Below, in pieces: positions 1-7,823 of a DNA stretch of 64,000 nucleotides. The translations under genes were made by a program, and so were the position numbers. This stretch comes from an uncultured Acidimicrobiales bacterium (GTDB lineage: Bacteria > Actinomycetota > Acidimicrobiia > Acidimicrobiales > SZUA-35): contig CALAJQ010000008.1 of the NCBI GenBank assembly GCA_937922785.1, positions 62,001 through 126,000 on the forward strand, read 5' to 3'. The stretch's first letter is position 1. Each line of letters starts with the position of its first letter. The notes beneath the pieces are model-generated. The model searched no databases. It was not told the origin of the DNA and saw only the letters and a list, made by a program, of their open reading frames with translations.

Positions 1-1622
1 AACACCGTGAGACCAAGCCGTTTGCCTTGTTGGTGGATTCGGTGGTTATGGCCGAGCGCGTAGTGGAGCTAGACCCAGTTGGGCGACAGGCCTTGGAAGC
101 TCCCGAGGCCCCAATCGTTCTGGCTGCAGCCAAGCCCACAACTTCCGAACTGGCGGCATCCGGGCCCGAATCCGGGCTTGGACACCGCCAGAACCAGAGT
201 GTTGGTCTTGAGGACCGCCAGAACCAGGGCGTTGGCCAGGTAGCGGACAACGTGGCACCGGGAACCAACCGTCTGGGCGTGATGCTTCCAGCTTCAAACC
301 TTCACAGTTTGCTGGCAACCGGAGCGGGCGTGCCTCTTGTTTGCACCAGCGGGAACCGTTCGAACGAGCCGATAGTGATCGATGATCAGCTAGCGGCCAC
401 AGCATTCGCCGACATCGCAGATCTCATCCTCACGCACAACCGTCCAATCGAACGGCGTGCCGACGACTCGGTTGGCCAAGTAGTTGCTGGGCAGTTTCAG
501 CTGCTTCGCCGAGCACGGGGTTACGCGCCTCGGTCCGTCCCGCTGCAATCGTCAGGGCCGACGGTGCTGGGCGTCGGGGCAGAGCTAAAGAGCACAACGT
601 GTCTGGCAGTAGACGACAGGGCATCGCTGTCGGTTCATCTCGGAGACCTTGAAAGCCCGTCGACGTTGGCCGCGTTTGAAGCCACCATCGCTGACCAGAT
701 CTCCTTCGCTGCCGCCGATGTGGCCTTGGTGGTGCATGACCTTCACCCCGAGTATCTGTCATCGAAGTTCGCCACTAGTCAAGACATTGCCCGGGCCTTT
801 GCGGTGCAGCACCACCACGCTCACCTGGTGTCGTGCCTGGTTGAGAACGGCCACGAAGGTCCGGCCATCGGGGTTGTGTTCGACGGGCTCGGTTGGGGTG
901 ACGACGGCACGGCATGGGGTGGCGAATTTCTAATCGGCGATGCCAACGGTTATGAACGGGCCGGCTTCTTGAAACCAGTAGCGATGCCGGGTGGAGCAAA
1001 GGCCGTTCGCGAACCGTGGCGAATGGCTGTCTCGTATTGCATTGCCGCCTTTGGTGAGGTTCCGGAGCGATTGCGGGGGTTGTTCAGCGAACACGCAGTC
1101 GATGCCATGGTTCGGCTGTCTACTGATCCGTCTGCCCTTCAGACTTCATCAGTCGGCCGATTGTTCGACGCCGTCGCGGCCATCTGTGGTCTGGCCCAAA
1201 CCGTTACCTACGAAGGCGAAGCAGCTATAGCTCTGGAAGCCTTAGCGACGCCCTTAGCGACGGAAGAAACTCGAGCCCAGCCCGGGTACCCGTGGGAAGG
1301 AACTGACCCGGCGCCGCTGATTCGGGCTGTGCTGACCGATCTTGATTCGGGGGTTGACCCGGCCGCACTTGCGTACCGGTTCCATCAGTCCATTGCCGAC
1401 TTTGTTGGTCGGACTGCCGAAGAGCTCGCAGCCGAGAGCGGACTCGAAACGGTTGCGCTAAGCGGAGGGGTGTTCCAGAACCGGCTGCTGGTGGAGCTGG
1501 TGCTACCCAAACTCCAAGGCTCGGGGCTTAAGGTTCTTCGCCATCAACAGATCCCTCCGAACGATGGGGGCATCTCGCTGGGTCAGGTTGCGATCGGCCG
1601 GGCCGCACTTAAGCGCCTATGA
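1..1622 (+). CDS. hypF: Carbamoyltransferase HypF, C-terminal part (5' end outside window)
   Basis: HypF makes the thiocarbamate/CN precursor for the hydrogenase Fe(CN)2CO centre from carbamoyl phosphate and passes it to HypE. The reading frame is open to the left edge (HRETKPFALLV precedes the first possible start), so acylphosphatase, zinc-finger and the first part of the YrdC-like domain lie outside. Visible are the end of the YrdC-like domain (GVMLPASNLHSLL, CTSGNRSNEPI) and the Kae1-like carbamoyltransferase domain with the metal-binding VQHHHAH motif, FDGLGWGDDGTAWGGE and the C-terminal LSGGVFQNRLL. Odd: an extra segment of about 40 residues precedes the GVMLP motif and is encoded by a palindromic repeat found elsewhere in the window (146-232). 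A 49-bp gap separates it from the next gene, a CooC-like ATPase on the same strand. Confidence 0.93.
   Translation, partial: HRETKPFALLVDSVVMAERVVELDPVGRQALEAPEAPIVLAAAKPTTSELAASGPESGLGHRQNQSVGLEDRQNQGVGQVADNVAPGTNRLGVMLPASNLHSLLATGAGVPLVCTSGNRSNEPIVIDDQLAATAFADIADLILTHNRPIERRADDSVGQVVAGQFQLLRRARGYAPRSVPLQSSGPTVLGVGAELKSTTCLAVDDRASLSVHLGDLESPSTLAAFEATIADQISFAAADVALVVHDLHPEYLSSKFATSQDIARAFAVQHHHAHLVSCLVENGHEGPAIGVVFDGLGWGDDGTAWGGEFLIGDANGYERAGFLKPVAMPGGAKAVREPWRMAVSYCIAAFGEVPERLRGLFSEHAVDAMVRLSTDPSALQTSSVGRLFDAVAAICGLAQTVTYEGEAAIALEALATPLATEETRAQPGYPWEGTDPAPLIRAVLTDLDSGVDPAALAYRFHQSIADFVGRTAEELAAESGLETVALSGGVFQNRLLVELVLPKLQGSGLKVLRHQQIPPNDGGISLGQVAIGRAALKRL
146..232 (+). repeat. Nested palindromic repeat copy inside hypF
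   Basis: Left arm 146-167 and right arm 174-195 are inverted (about 15 of 22 positions pair, core CTGGCGG/CCGCCAG). A second right arm follows at 206-225, joined by GTTGGTCTTG. The same layout, two right arms ending GCCAGAACC joined by GTGGTCTTG, is seen in the intergenic copy at 57252-57408, and one right arm is nearly identical to that at 52994-53016. The insertion keeps the hypF frame open. Confidence 0.7.
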
Positions 1623-1671
1623 CACACCAGGGCACCACAGGTAGTCTTGGAACGGAACGACAGGGGAAGTA

Positions 1672-2439
1672 ATGAAGATCGGAATCGTTGGAAAAGGTGG
1701 GGTCGGTAAGACGACCACTTCGTCGTTACTAGCCCGCGCCTTGGTGGATCGCGGTCGACGCGTGTTAGCGGTAGACACTGACTCCAACCCAAACTTGGGC
1801 CTTTCGCTTGGCCTCAGTCCCGATGCCACCGAGTCCCTAGAACCAATTCCCCGATCAATGGTTGTTGGCAAACGAGGCGACATGACAGTTGCCGAATTGA
1901 TGAACGACTTCGCAGTTCTCACCCCAGAAGGTGTCACGCTGATGTCTGCCCTGCGTGTGAACGAGGCGGGCGCCGGCTGTACCTGCGGAGGCCACGCCAG
2001 CGTTCGTAGTTTGTTGGGCGAAGCTCTGCATTCAGAAACCGATGACACCATCGTTGACATGGAAGCTGGCATCGAACACCTAAGCCGCTCTGGCGGAACA
2101 CTGGCCCACGCCGATGTTCTTGTGTTGATGATGGAGCCAAGCCGCAAAGCAATCATCACCGCGCAACGCACCATCGGGCTGGCCAAGGAACTAGGCATCA
2201 CTCACTGGGTCGGGGTAGGTAACCTCGTCACCGATGACGAAGCTCGCCAGGCTCTAGAAGAAATGTGCGCAGAACACGACGTGCCCCTAGATGTGATCAT
2301 CCCGTCCAGCCCTACGCTGGCCGCCGCCGACCGCAAGGGCCAACCAATGTCCCGTGACGACGCCCCAGAAGTGTGGGCTGCAATCGACACGCTCGTCGAC
2401 CGGCTAACAGCCCACGTCGGAGAACCAGCTGCTAGTTGA
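1672..2439 (+). CDS. CooC/MinD-like P-loop ATPase, probable nickel-insertion accessory protein
   Basis: A 255-residue SIMIBI-class ATPase. The deviant Walker A GKGGVGKT is at residues 7-14, VDTDSNPN at 34-41, and a CxC pair (C103, C105) lies in GCTCGGH. CooC uses a CxC pair at its dimer interface to bind nickel for CO dehydrogenase maturation; the same layout here, beside hyp genes, suggests a metallochaperone role in hydrogenase nickel loading. That role is inference. The ATG at 1672 is supported by AGGGGAAG just upstream. It is co-directional with hypF and convergent with hypE. A second paralogue is at 6060-6863. Confidence 0.82.
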   Translation: MKIGIVGKGGVGKTTTSSLLARALVDRGRRVLAVDTDSNPNLGLSLGLSPDATESLEPIPRSMVVGKRGDMTVAELMNDFAVLTPEGVTLMSALRVNEAGAGCTCGGHASVRSLLGEALHSETDDTIVDMEAGIEHLSRSGGTLAHADVLVLMMEPSRKAIITAQRTIGLAKELGITHWVGVGNLVTDDEARQALEEMCAEHDVPLDVIIPSSPTLAAADRKGQPMSRDDAPEVWAAIDTLVDRLTAHVGEPAAS

Positions 2440-2442
2440 GGC

Positions 2443-3525
2443 TCAGCAGATTCGGGGGAGTGGGGCTCCAACCAACATGTCGACAATCCTTGAGCCGCCG
2501 AATGGGGTGTGGGCTACGACCATGCCTGGGTGCTCGTCGTTGATCTCGCCAATCGCAACCGCCCCTGCTGAAACCGGGACCGCACGTAACGCCTCCAACG
2601 CCGCGTCGACTTGGTCGGCCGGAACCACCGCCACGAACTTGCCTTCGTTTGCCACATAGAGCGGGTCGAGGCCCAATAACTCACACGCACCGTTAACTGG
2701 CGGGTTCACGGGCAGCGACTCTTCAAACAACGAGACGCCGACGTTCGCCGCGGCGGCCAGCTCGTTGCACGCAGACGCCAAACCACCTCGGGTTGGGTCA
2801 CGCATCCACCGGGTCATCGGCACTGCTTCAAGCAACGCCGCGGTTGCCTCATGTAGAGGTGCGGTGTCTGATTCGATGTTGGCGTCCAGGGCTAGGTCGC
2901 CACGGGCCAGAATTACTGCCATGCCATGGTCGCCAATGGTGCCCGATACCAACACAACGTCGCCGGGCTGCACTTGGTCGGCACCGAGCTGGCGGTCGCT
3001 ACTTAATACCCCGATGCCGCTGGTTGTTAGATAGCACCCATCAGCGGCCCCACGCTCTACAACTTTGGTGTCGCCAGCCACGATCTCTACCCCGGCCTTG
3101 GCCGCAGCGGCGGCAACATCGCCGACGATGTCCCGCAACTCATCCATCGGAAGGCCCTCTTCGAGCACCGCCGAAACGGTTAGCCACTTCGGCGTTGCCC
3201 CCATGACGGCAAGATCGTTGACGGTCCCGTTGATTGCCAAGTCGCCTAGCGAACCGCCGGCGAATTTCCTGGGTGTTACAACAAAGGCGTCGGTGGTGAA
3301 CACGATGCGAGAGCCCGGTGGAACGTCTAACACTGCACCGTCATCAAGACGGTCAAGCTGCGGGCCACCGTAGGCGGCCTTGAATACCGCTTCGGTTAGT
3401 GACTGGCTGGCCTTGCCGCCCGCGCCGTGCGCCATCGTGACTACTTCGTCAGTGAGCTTCGGTGGCCGCAGCTTCCACTGCTCTATTCGCGCCAGTACCT
3501 GGTCGCGTTCGTCTTGGGTGCTCAT
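2443..3525 (-). CDS. hypE: Hydrogenase maturation protein HypE
   Basis: HypE dehydrates the carbamoyl group received from HypF on its C-terminal cysteine to a thiocyanate and donates CN to iron on the HypC-HypD complex. The 360-residue protein has the PurM-like ATP-binding fold: HGAGGKAS near residue 33, DDGAVLDVP, GDLAINGTVNDLAVMGA and DPTRGGLASACNE. It ends in the diagnostic PRIC, so the terminal Cys (C360) is intact. Last gene of the leftward hyp operon, 10 bp downstream of hypD; it converges on the CooC-like gene with 3 bp between stops. Confidence 0.97.
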   Translation of the reverse strand: MSTQDERDQVLARIEQWKLRPPKLTDEVVTMAHGAGGKASQSLTEAVFKAAYGGPQLDRLDDGAVLDVPPGSRIVFTTDAFVVTPRKFAGGSLGDLAINGTVNDLAVMGATPKWLTVSAVLEEGLPMDELRDIVGDVAAAAAKAGVEIVAGDTKVVERGAADGCYLTTSGIGVLSSDRQLGADQVQPGDVVLVSGTIGDHGMAVILARGDLALDANIESDTAPLHEATAALLEAVPMTRWMRDPTRGGLASACNELAAAANVGVSLFEESLPVNPPVNGACELLGLDPLYVANEGKFVAVVPADQVDAALEALRAVPVSAGAVAIGEINDEHPGMVVAHTPFGGSRIVDMLVGAPLPRIC

Positions 3526-3535
3526 GCTGGCCTGC

Positions 3536-4663
3536 TCACGTAGAAGTCACAGGAATGCGGGTCTTGGCCCGGAAACGCCCGTAGTTGAAATACGCAGCAC
3601 ACGCTCCCTCGGAAGAAACCATGCACGTTCCAATTGGCGTCTCGGGTGTGCAAGCACTGCCGAACACTTTGCATTCCCACGGCCGGATCGCGCCCTTCAG
3701 CACCTCGCCACATTGGCAAGCTTTCGGGTCGGCAACTCGAACGCCGGGAACTTCGAACTTCAACTCGGCATCGAACTCGGCAAAGTCTTCATTCAAAGCC
3801 AGCGCCGACTGGGCTATGAACCCAAGCCCACGCCACTCAAAATGGGGACGAATCGTGAACACCTGGCCAAGAATCTTCAGCGCGGCAGTGTTGCCACCGT
3901 CGCGCACAACTCGTTTGTACTGGTTCTCAACCTCGCACCGACCTTCGGCCAACTGGCGCAACAACATGGCCACACCCTGCAAAATGTCAACCGGTTCAAA
4001 CCCGGCTGCTACCAACGGCAGCCCGTACTCGCGGGGAACAAACTCATATGGTCCGGTGCCAATCACGGTGCTTACGTGGCCTGGGCCCAAGAAACCGTCC
4101 AGGCTCATACCGGGCGAATCCAAGATGGCCTTAACCGGTGGCACGATCGTCACGTGGTTGCAGAAGATGGAGAAGTTCGACACCTTGCGTTCTCGCGCCT
4201 GCATGGCAGTGACTGCGGTTGAAGGTGCGGTCGTCTCGAAACCGACCGCCAAGAAAACAACCTCTCGGTCAGGTTCACGTTCGGCAATTGCCAGCGCATC
4301 CAACGGCGAGTAGACAATCCGCACATCGGCTCCGTTGGCCTTGGCTTCAAGAAGTGTGCTCTTGCCGCCGGGCACCCGCATCATGTCGCCAAAACAACAC
4401 ATGGTTACGCCTTCGCGTGAGGCAACCGCAATTGCGTCGTCGATGCGCCCCATCGGGATCACACAAACTGGGCAACCCGGTCCGTGGACCATCTCTATTG
4501 ATTCGGGCAACAGCGTCTCGATGCCGTGGCGATAGATGGCGTGAGTATGGCCGCCACAAACCTCCATGAACTTGCGGGGCGGCTGATCCTTGGCAAGCGC
4601 AGTGATCTCTTTGATCAAGGCTCGGGCGGCTACGGGGTCTCGAAATTCGGTAACAAACTTCAT
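3536..4663 (-). CDS. hypD: Hydrogenase maturation protein HypD
   Basis: HypD is the Fe-S scaffold on which, together with HypC, the Fe(CN)2CO unit is assembled. In 375 residues the family motifs are complete: MEVCGGHTH (C36), GPGCPVC (C64, C67), the FFAVGFETTAPST-type segment (here FLAVGFETTAPST), and a cysteine-rich C-terminal region (CQCGEVLKG, PWECKVFG, CTPETPIGTC, EGACAAYF) that supplies the [4Fe-4S] ligands. Its start codon overlaps the stop of the SIS-domain gene by 4 bp, indicating translational coupling. Confidence 0.97.
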   Translation of the reverse strand: MKFVTEFRDPVAARALIKEITALAKDQPPRKFMEVCGGHTHAIYRHGIETLLPESIEMVHGPGCPVCVIPMGRIDDAIAVASREGVTMCCFGDMMRVPGGKSTLLEAKANGADVRIVYSPLDALAIAEREPDREVVFLAVGFETTAPSTAVTAMQARERKVSNFSIFCNHVTIVPPVKAILDSPGMSLDGFLGPGHVSTVIGTGPYEFVPREYGLPLVAAGFEPVDILQGVAMLLRQLAEGRCEVENQYKRVVRDGGNTAALKILGQVFTIRPHFEWRGLGFIAQSALALNEDFAEFDAELKFEVPGVRVADPKACQCGEVLKGAIRPWECKVFGSACTPETPIGTCMVSSEGACAAYFNYGRFRAKTRIPVTST

Positions 4664-5745
4664 CTACTCACCTCAAGTTCAACGCTCAGGCGGGCACACA
4701 ACTGGTCCATCAATACTCCTTGCGCTTCCTGAATCCGATGCACCGACGTCGAATCAACGGTGAGGCTGAGGTCGGTGGCCGGGTGCTGGGCTAGCGCCCC
4801 ACCGCCGTAACCAGCTGAGGCCACCACGGTTACGTCCGAAACTACGTCTATGTCTAACGCGGCCAGCAAGTTCGATGACGTTCCACTGGTGCTGAACACA
4901 AACAGCACGTCACCCGGCCTTACCGAAGCTTCGATCTGGCGGGCAAAGATTCTGTCAACACCAAGGTCGTTCGCCAGTGCGGTTAACACGGCGGGGTCGG
5001 CGGCGAGGCAGGTGGCCCGCACTTTGTGAGACCGCAGCTGACGGGCCAAACGAGCAGCATCACTAGAGCTGCCCCCGTTGCCGATGGTGTGAACGGTGTT
5101 GCCCCGGCGATGGCATGCATCGATGGCGGCCGCCACCGCGGTCAGTTCAGCGTCATTGTTGGCAACCGCCTGTGCGCTCACGTCGTTTGATTCAAGATCT
5201 TTGGCGTTGGCCGAGCTACGCATGGAATCTAGAAGTTCGGGTTCGCTGGTCTCGGCCGCATCGAGGAACGGGTAGAGGAAGTTGGTGCTGTCGCCGCCAG
5301 CAACCGCGGTGCCTCCGGTTAAACCCGGGTGTTTCAATCCCAACTGCACCAGCTCCCAAAGCACGTGGTAGTAACGCACGATTTCTGGTTCGGTCAACCC
5401 GGCGTCGGTTTGCAGAACCAGGGCTGCGGCTGGCAGCTCGCCATCGAAACGGGTAGGCGGGGTCAACACCAGCAAGGCGTCATTGGCTGACACGACGTGG
5501 GGCAGGTCATCGGCGTTCGCGGCAAACGCGGGAAGTGAGCGGGCGCCAACGATGGCCGGATGGATGAACTCAACGGCAACGTGTTGGGCATGGTCATGGC
5601 GGCCCGGAGCCACCACAACGAGGCGGCCACCGGCAGAAAACACTCGGGCCAAAGCCAGCGCCGAGTTAGCAAGATCCTTCTCCCCAAGATCCTGCCCCCC
5701 AAGAGCACCGGCAACTGGCCCGTCGAACGTTGAATCTCGGGTCAC
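4660..5745 (-). CDS. Double SIS-domain (GmhA-like) protein of the hyp operon
   Basis: A 361-residue protein built of two sugar-isomerase (SIS) type halves. The C-terminal half (about 190-361) has a recognisable GmhA-type phosphosugar-binding site (IGNGGSSSDAARLARQL, then VFSTSGTSSNLLAAL). The N-terminal half is a divergent copy (VVVAPGRHDHAQHVAVEFI, then HPAIVGARSLPAF). Phosphoheptose-isomerase-like genes are known companions of actinobacterial-type hydrogenase clusters, but I know of no demonstrated role. It overlaps hypC and hypD by 4 bp on each side, so it is firmly part of the maturation operon. Confidence 0.8.
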   Translation of the reverse strand: MTRDSTFDGPVAGALGGQDLGEKDLANSALALARVFSAGGRLVVVAPGRHDHAQHVAVEFIHPAIVGARSLPAFAANADDLPHVVSANDALLVLTPPTRFDGELPAAALVLQTDAGLTEPEIVRYYHVLWELVQLGLKHPGLTGGTAVAGGDSTNFLYPFLDAAETSEPELLDSMRSSANAKDLESNDVSAQAVANNDAELTAVAAAIDACHRRGNTVHTIGNGGSSSDAARLARQLRSHKVRATCLAADPAVLTALANDLGVDRIFARQIEASVRPGDVLFVFSTSGTSSNLLAALDIDVVSDVTVVASAGYGGGALAQHPATDLSLTVDSTSVHRIQEAQGVLMDQLCARLSVELEVSR

Positions 5746-6059
5746 GATTCGGAATGTTCGGCGGGTTGAGGCGGCGCCGCGGGCTCAGAGTGGGGGACCT
5801 CTGTGGAGAACGCCTCCACCTCTTCTTCATAGACAGAACCCAGCATTCGCATGAACTCCAACTGAGCTTGGGCCTCTTCTTCGTCGATAACGCTCATCGC
5901 GAAACCCACGTGAAGCAGCACCCAGCTGCCAACCTCGACCCCTTCGTTCTCAACCACGACGATGCTTACTTCGCGTCGGACACCTTCAACTTCAACTACA
6001 GCCATCTTCCGTTCGGCGGGAAGGATTTCAACAACTTGGGCAGGGATTCCAACACACAT
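5742..6059 (-). CDS. hypC: Hydrogenase maturation chaperone HypC
   Basis: HypC binds HypD through its N-terminal cysteine and carries the Fe(CN)2CO unit to the large-subunit precursor. The 105-residue protein starts MCVGIPAQVVEI, with the essential Cys at position 2, followed by the OB-fold (VGSWVLLHVGFAMSVIDEEEA). It carries about 25 more residues than a typical HypC: an acidic, Pro-rich tail after residue 78. Directly adjacent to the CooC-like gene upstream (no gap) and overlapping the SIS gene by 4 bp. Confidence 0.95.
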   Translation of the reverse strand: MCVGIPAQVVEILPAERKMAVVEVEGVRREVSIVVVENEGVEVGSWVLLHVGFAMSVIDEEEAQAQLEFMRMLGSVYEEEVEAFSTEVPHSEPAAPPQPAEHSES

Positions 6060-6863
6060 TTAGGGGGCCTTCTTAACGTCTGGATTCGATGGAGGAGCAG
6101 TATCAGGAGTGCTCGGAACTAAGGCGGAGCATATGGTCTGGATGGCGTCAACGACCGGGCTATCGGGGGCGAAGTCGAGCAGGGGGGTGGTGGCGGCGTC
6201 GGCGTCGAGCACTTCGTCTCCCCACGGAACCTTCCCGATGAGGTCCAGTTCGTGGTTACCGCAGAACTCGGCGATGGCGTCAAAGTCGCCAGCGGATCGG
6301 CACTTGTTGGCCAGCACCACAACTCGGCCGATGTTGGTTTCGGCCGCCAGCTTCGCTTGAAGCTTGGCCGCTTCGAGTGAACGGAAGTATGGCTCGGCCA
6401 CCAATAACAAAGTGTTGGCCTCACGGGCGGTGCCTCGGCTGAGGTGTTCGGGCGAGGCTTCCATGTCGAGCATGGTGATGGTGTCGACCTTGTTGTCGAG
6501 ATCACTAAGCAAAGCCGAAACAACAGCATGGGCTGAACACAAACAACCTTCGTCTGCGTGTTCGGGCATTCCCATACGAAGAAGGCGCACGCCGTCAGCC
6601 GCTGTGATTGTGTGGCGGTCAAGAACGTCGTCGATGGGTTCGTTCAGAGCAGGGCCGTTGAACCCGCGCGAAACCAGAGTGGTTGGCGGGAACGGCACCT
6701 TCTGCACGTCGGTGGTGCTTATGCCCAGAGCCGCGTGCAGGTTTGGGTTGGTGTCGGCGTCGATGGCCAGCACCGGATGACCGGCGCGGGCGAACAGGCG
6801 CGCCGCGGTAGCCGAGAACGTGGTCTTTCCCGCTCCACCTTTTCCGGCAACGGCTAACTTCAC
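6060..6863 (-). CDS. Second CooC/MinD-like ATPase
   Basis: A 267-residue paralogue of the protein at 1672-2439: Walker A GKGGAGKT at 7-14, IDADTNPNL at about 34-42, CxC pair C107/C109 in GCLCSAH, and an LDMEASPEHLSRG switch segment. The CxC pair matches the nickel-binding interface of CooC. Since no hypA or hypB is visible, this pair of ATPases is a candidate substitute for nickel delivery, which is inference. It sits between the PadR gene (10 bp) and hypC (0 bp). The C-terminal 20 residues are Pro-rich and probably disordered. Confidence 0.82.
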   Translation of the reverse strand: MKLAVAGKGGAGKTTFSATAARLFARAGHPVLAIDADTNPNLHAALGISTTDVQKVPFPPTTLVSRGFNGPALNEPIDDVLDRHTITAADGVRLLRMGMPEHADEGCLCSAHAVVSALLSDLDNKVDTITMLDMEASPEHLSRGTAREANTLLLVAEPYFRSLEAAKLQAKLAAETNIGRVVVLANKCRSAGDFDAIAEFCGNHELDLIGKVPWGDEVLDADAATTPLLDFAPDSPVVDAIQTICSALVPSTPDTAPPSNPDVKKAP

Positions 6864-6873
6864 GAAGCCGCCT

Positions 6874-7236
6874 TCACGAATCAGACGCTTGTTCTAGCGC
6901 GGCGCTTAAGTGATCTCTAGCGCTGCGAAGAGACTCGACCGCTTCAGCCCGAGCCGCTTTGCCCGCCGCAGTCATCATGTAGACCCGACGATCCGGCCCG
7001 TTCTGAGATGGCTCCCACTCCGAAGTAAGAAGGTCACGTTGCTCAAGCGCCCGCAGCTCTCGGTAAACACCGGCAAGGTCAACGGTAAGGCCATTTTCTC
7101 GCACGGCCTCGGCCAGTTCGTAACCATATGACCGCTCGTTTGAGCCAAGCGCCAGAAACAATAGTTGCCGCAAGAAACGCCGGGGCAGCACGCTTTCGGT
7201 GCTGGAGGTGGGCTTCTTTTTGTTAGCTGTGGCCAT
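6874..7236 (-). CDS. PadR-family winged-helix regulator
   Basis: 120 residues from the ATG at 7236 (MATANKKK). A longer frame exists upstream, but it would run into the gene in front and adds a low-complexity Thr-rich stretch, so I chose this start. The PadR N-terminal domain is clear: LLFLALGSNERSYGYELAEA, then GVYRELRALEQRDLL (recognition helix) and the wing GPDRRVYMMTAAGKAA. It overlaps the preceding His-rich wHTH gene by 14 bp. Likely regulates the divergent hydrogenase promoter, where a PadR-like palindrome is present (7779-7791). Confidence 0.85.
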   Translation of the reverse strand: MATANKKKPTSSTESVLPRRFLRQLLFLALGSNERSYGYELAEAVRENGLTVDLAGVYRELRALEQRDLLTSEWEPSQNGPDRRVYMMTAAGKAARAEAVESLRSARDHLSAALEQASDS

Positions 7237-7717
7237 GACCGTGCCCGTCATCGTGGTTGTGATCGCCGTGGTTGTGGGAGTGTTCGCCACTGGCATTCAT
7301 GTGTTTGGCGTCCATTGCGTGGTTGTGTTCGATTCGGTGCGCCATGCAGGCGTCGGCTTCGTCCACTGAAGCGTGGCACCAACAGTCGTCGCTGCATTCT
7401 CCGTGGGCGGGTTTGGTGAGTTCGTTAAACGACTCGGCGAACTCGCGCGCACCTTGTTTCAAGCCAAATTCCGACAGCGCGTAGAAAGAGCCATCGACAG
7501 TGAGGTAGTCCTCTTCGACCAGCCGATCCAGATAGCCAACGCCAATAGAAGCGTCAACACCGAGGAAGCGTTCGATCATTGGTGCGTCGACTATGTCTCC
7601 GAAGCCCTCGCCTCGCAGCCAATACATCACCTGGAGGATCTCGCTGCGCCAGTAAAGCATCTGCAAGGCCGATGACTTCGGTGCGGTGATCAGATTGTCT
7701 TCACCAGAAGGATTCAT
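7223..7717 (-). CDS. Winged-helix protein with Cys/His-rich metal-binding tail
   Basis: 164 residues. Residues 15-95 look like a winged-helix domain (ILQVMYWLRGEGFG, FLGVDASIGVGYLDRLVEED, YLTVDGSFYALSEFG). From residue 105 the protein becomes a metal-ligand tail with four Cys (108, 112, 114, 124) and about fourteen His, ending in a nickel-chaperone-like His/Asp/Gly run. First gene of the leftward hyp operon, divergent from the hydrogenase structural genes. Inference: a nickel-responsive regulator or a nickel store. It is not a recognised NikR or HypB; no GTPase motifs are present. Confidence 0.75.
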   Translation of the reverse strand: MNPSGEDNLITAPKSSALQMLYWRSEILQVMYWLRGEGFGDIVDAPMIERFLGVDASIGVGYLDRLVEEDYLTVDGSFYALSEFGLKQGAREFAESFNELTKPAHGECSDDCWCHASVDEADACMAHRIEHNHAMDAKHMNASGEHSHNHGDHNHDDGHGHGHS

Positions 7718-7757
7718 CAGGCCCTCGACTGTAATTTCGCCGCTCGACTACGGCCAC

Positions 7758-7791
7758 TTCGAGCGAATTCGAAGCTGTGTGTATAGTACAC
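7758..7791 (+). promoter_or_regulatory. Putative hydrogenase promoter with palindromic operator
   Basis: The 106-bp divergent gap holds the 13-bp inverted repeat GTGTA-tag-TACAC at 7779-7791. It overlaps a possible -10 TATAGT (7782-7787), with a weak -35 TTCGAG 18 bp upstream. TGTA/TACA palindromes resemble PadR operators. The hhyS start lies about 33 bp downstream with GGAG before it. Position suggests that the PadR or His-rich wHTH protein controls both directions; this is inference. Confidence 0.5.
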
Positions 7792-7823
7792 TTAGTCGTT
7801 CCTCAAGCGTAACCGGAGACTTC

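Noticed and set aside
3985-4015. tRNA T-arm-like stretch (GGTTCAAACCCGG)
   Set aside because: Inside hypD coding sequence; no matching acceptor or anticodon arms around it.
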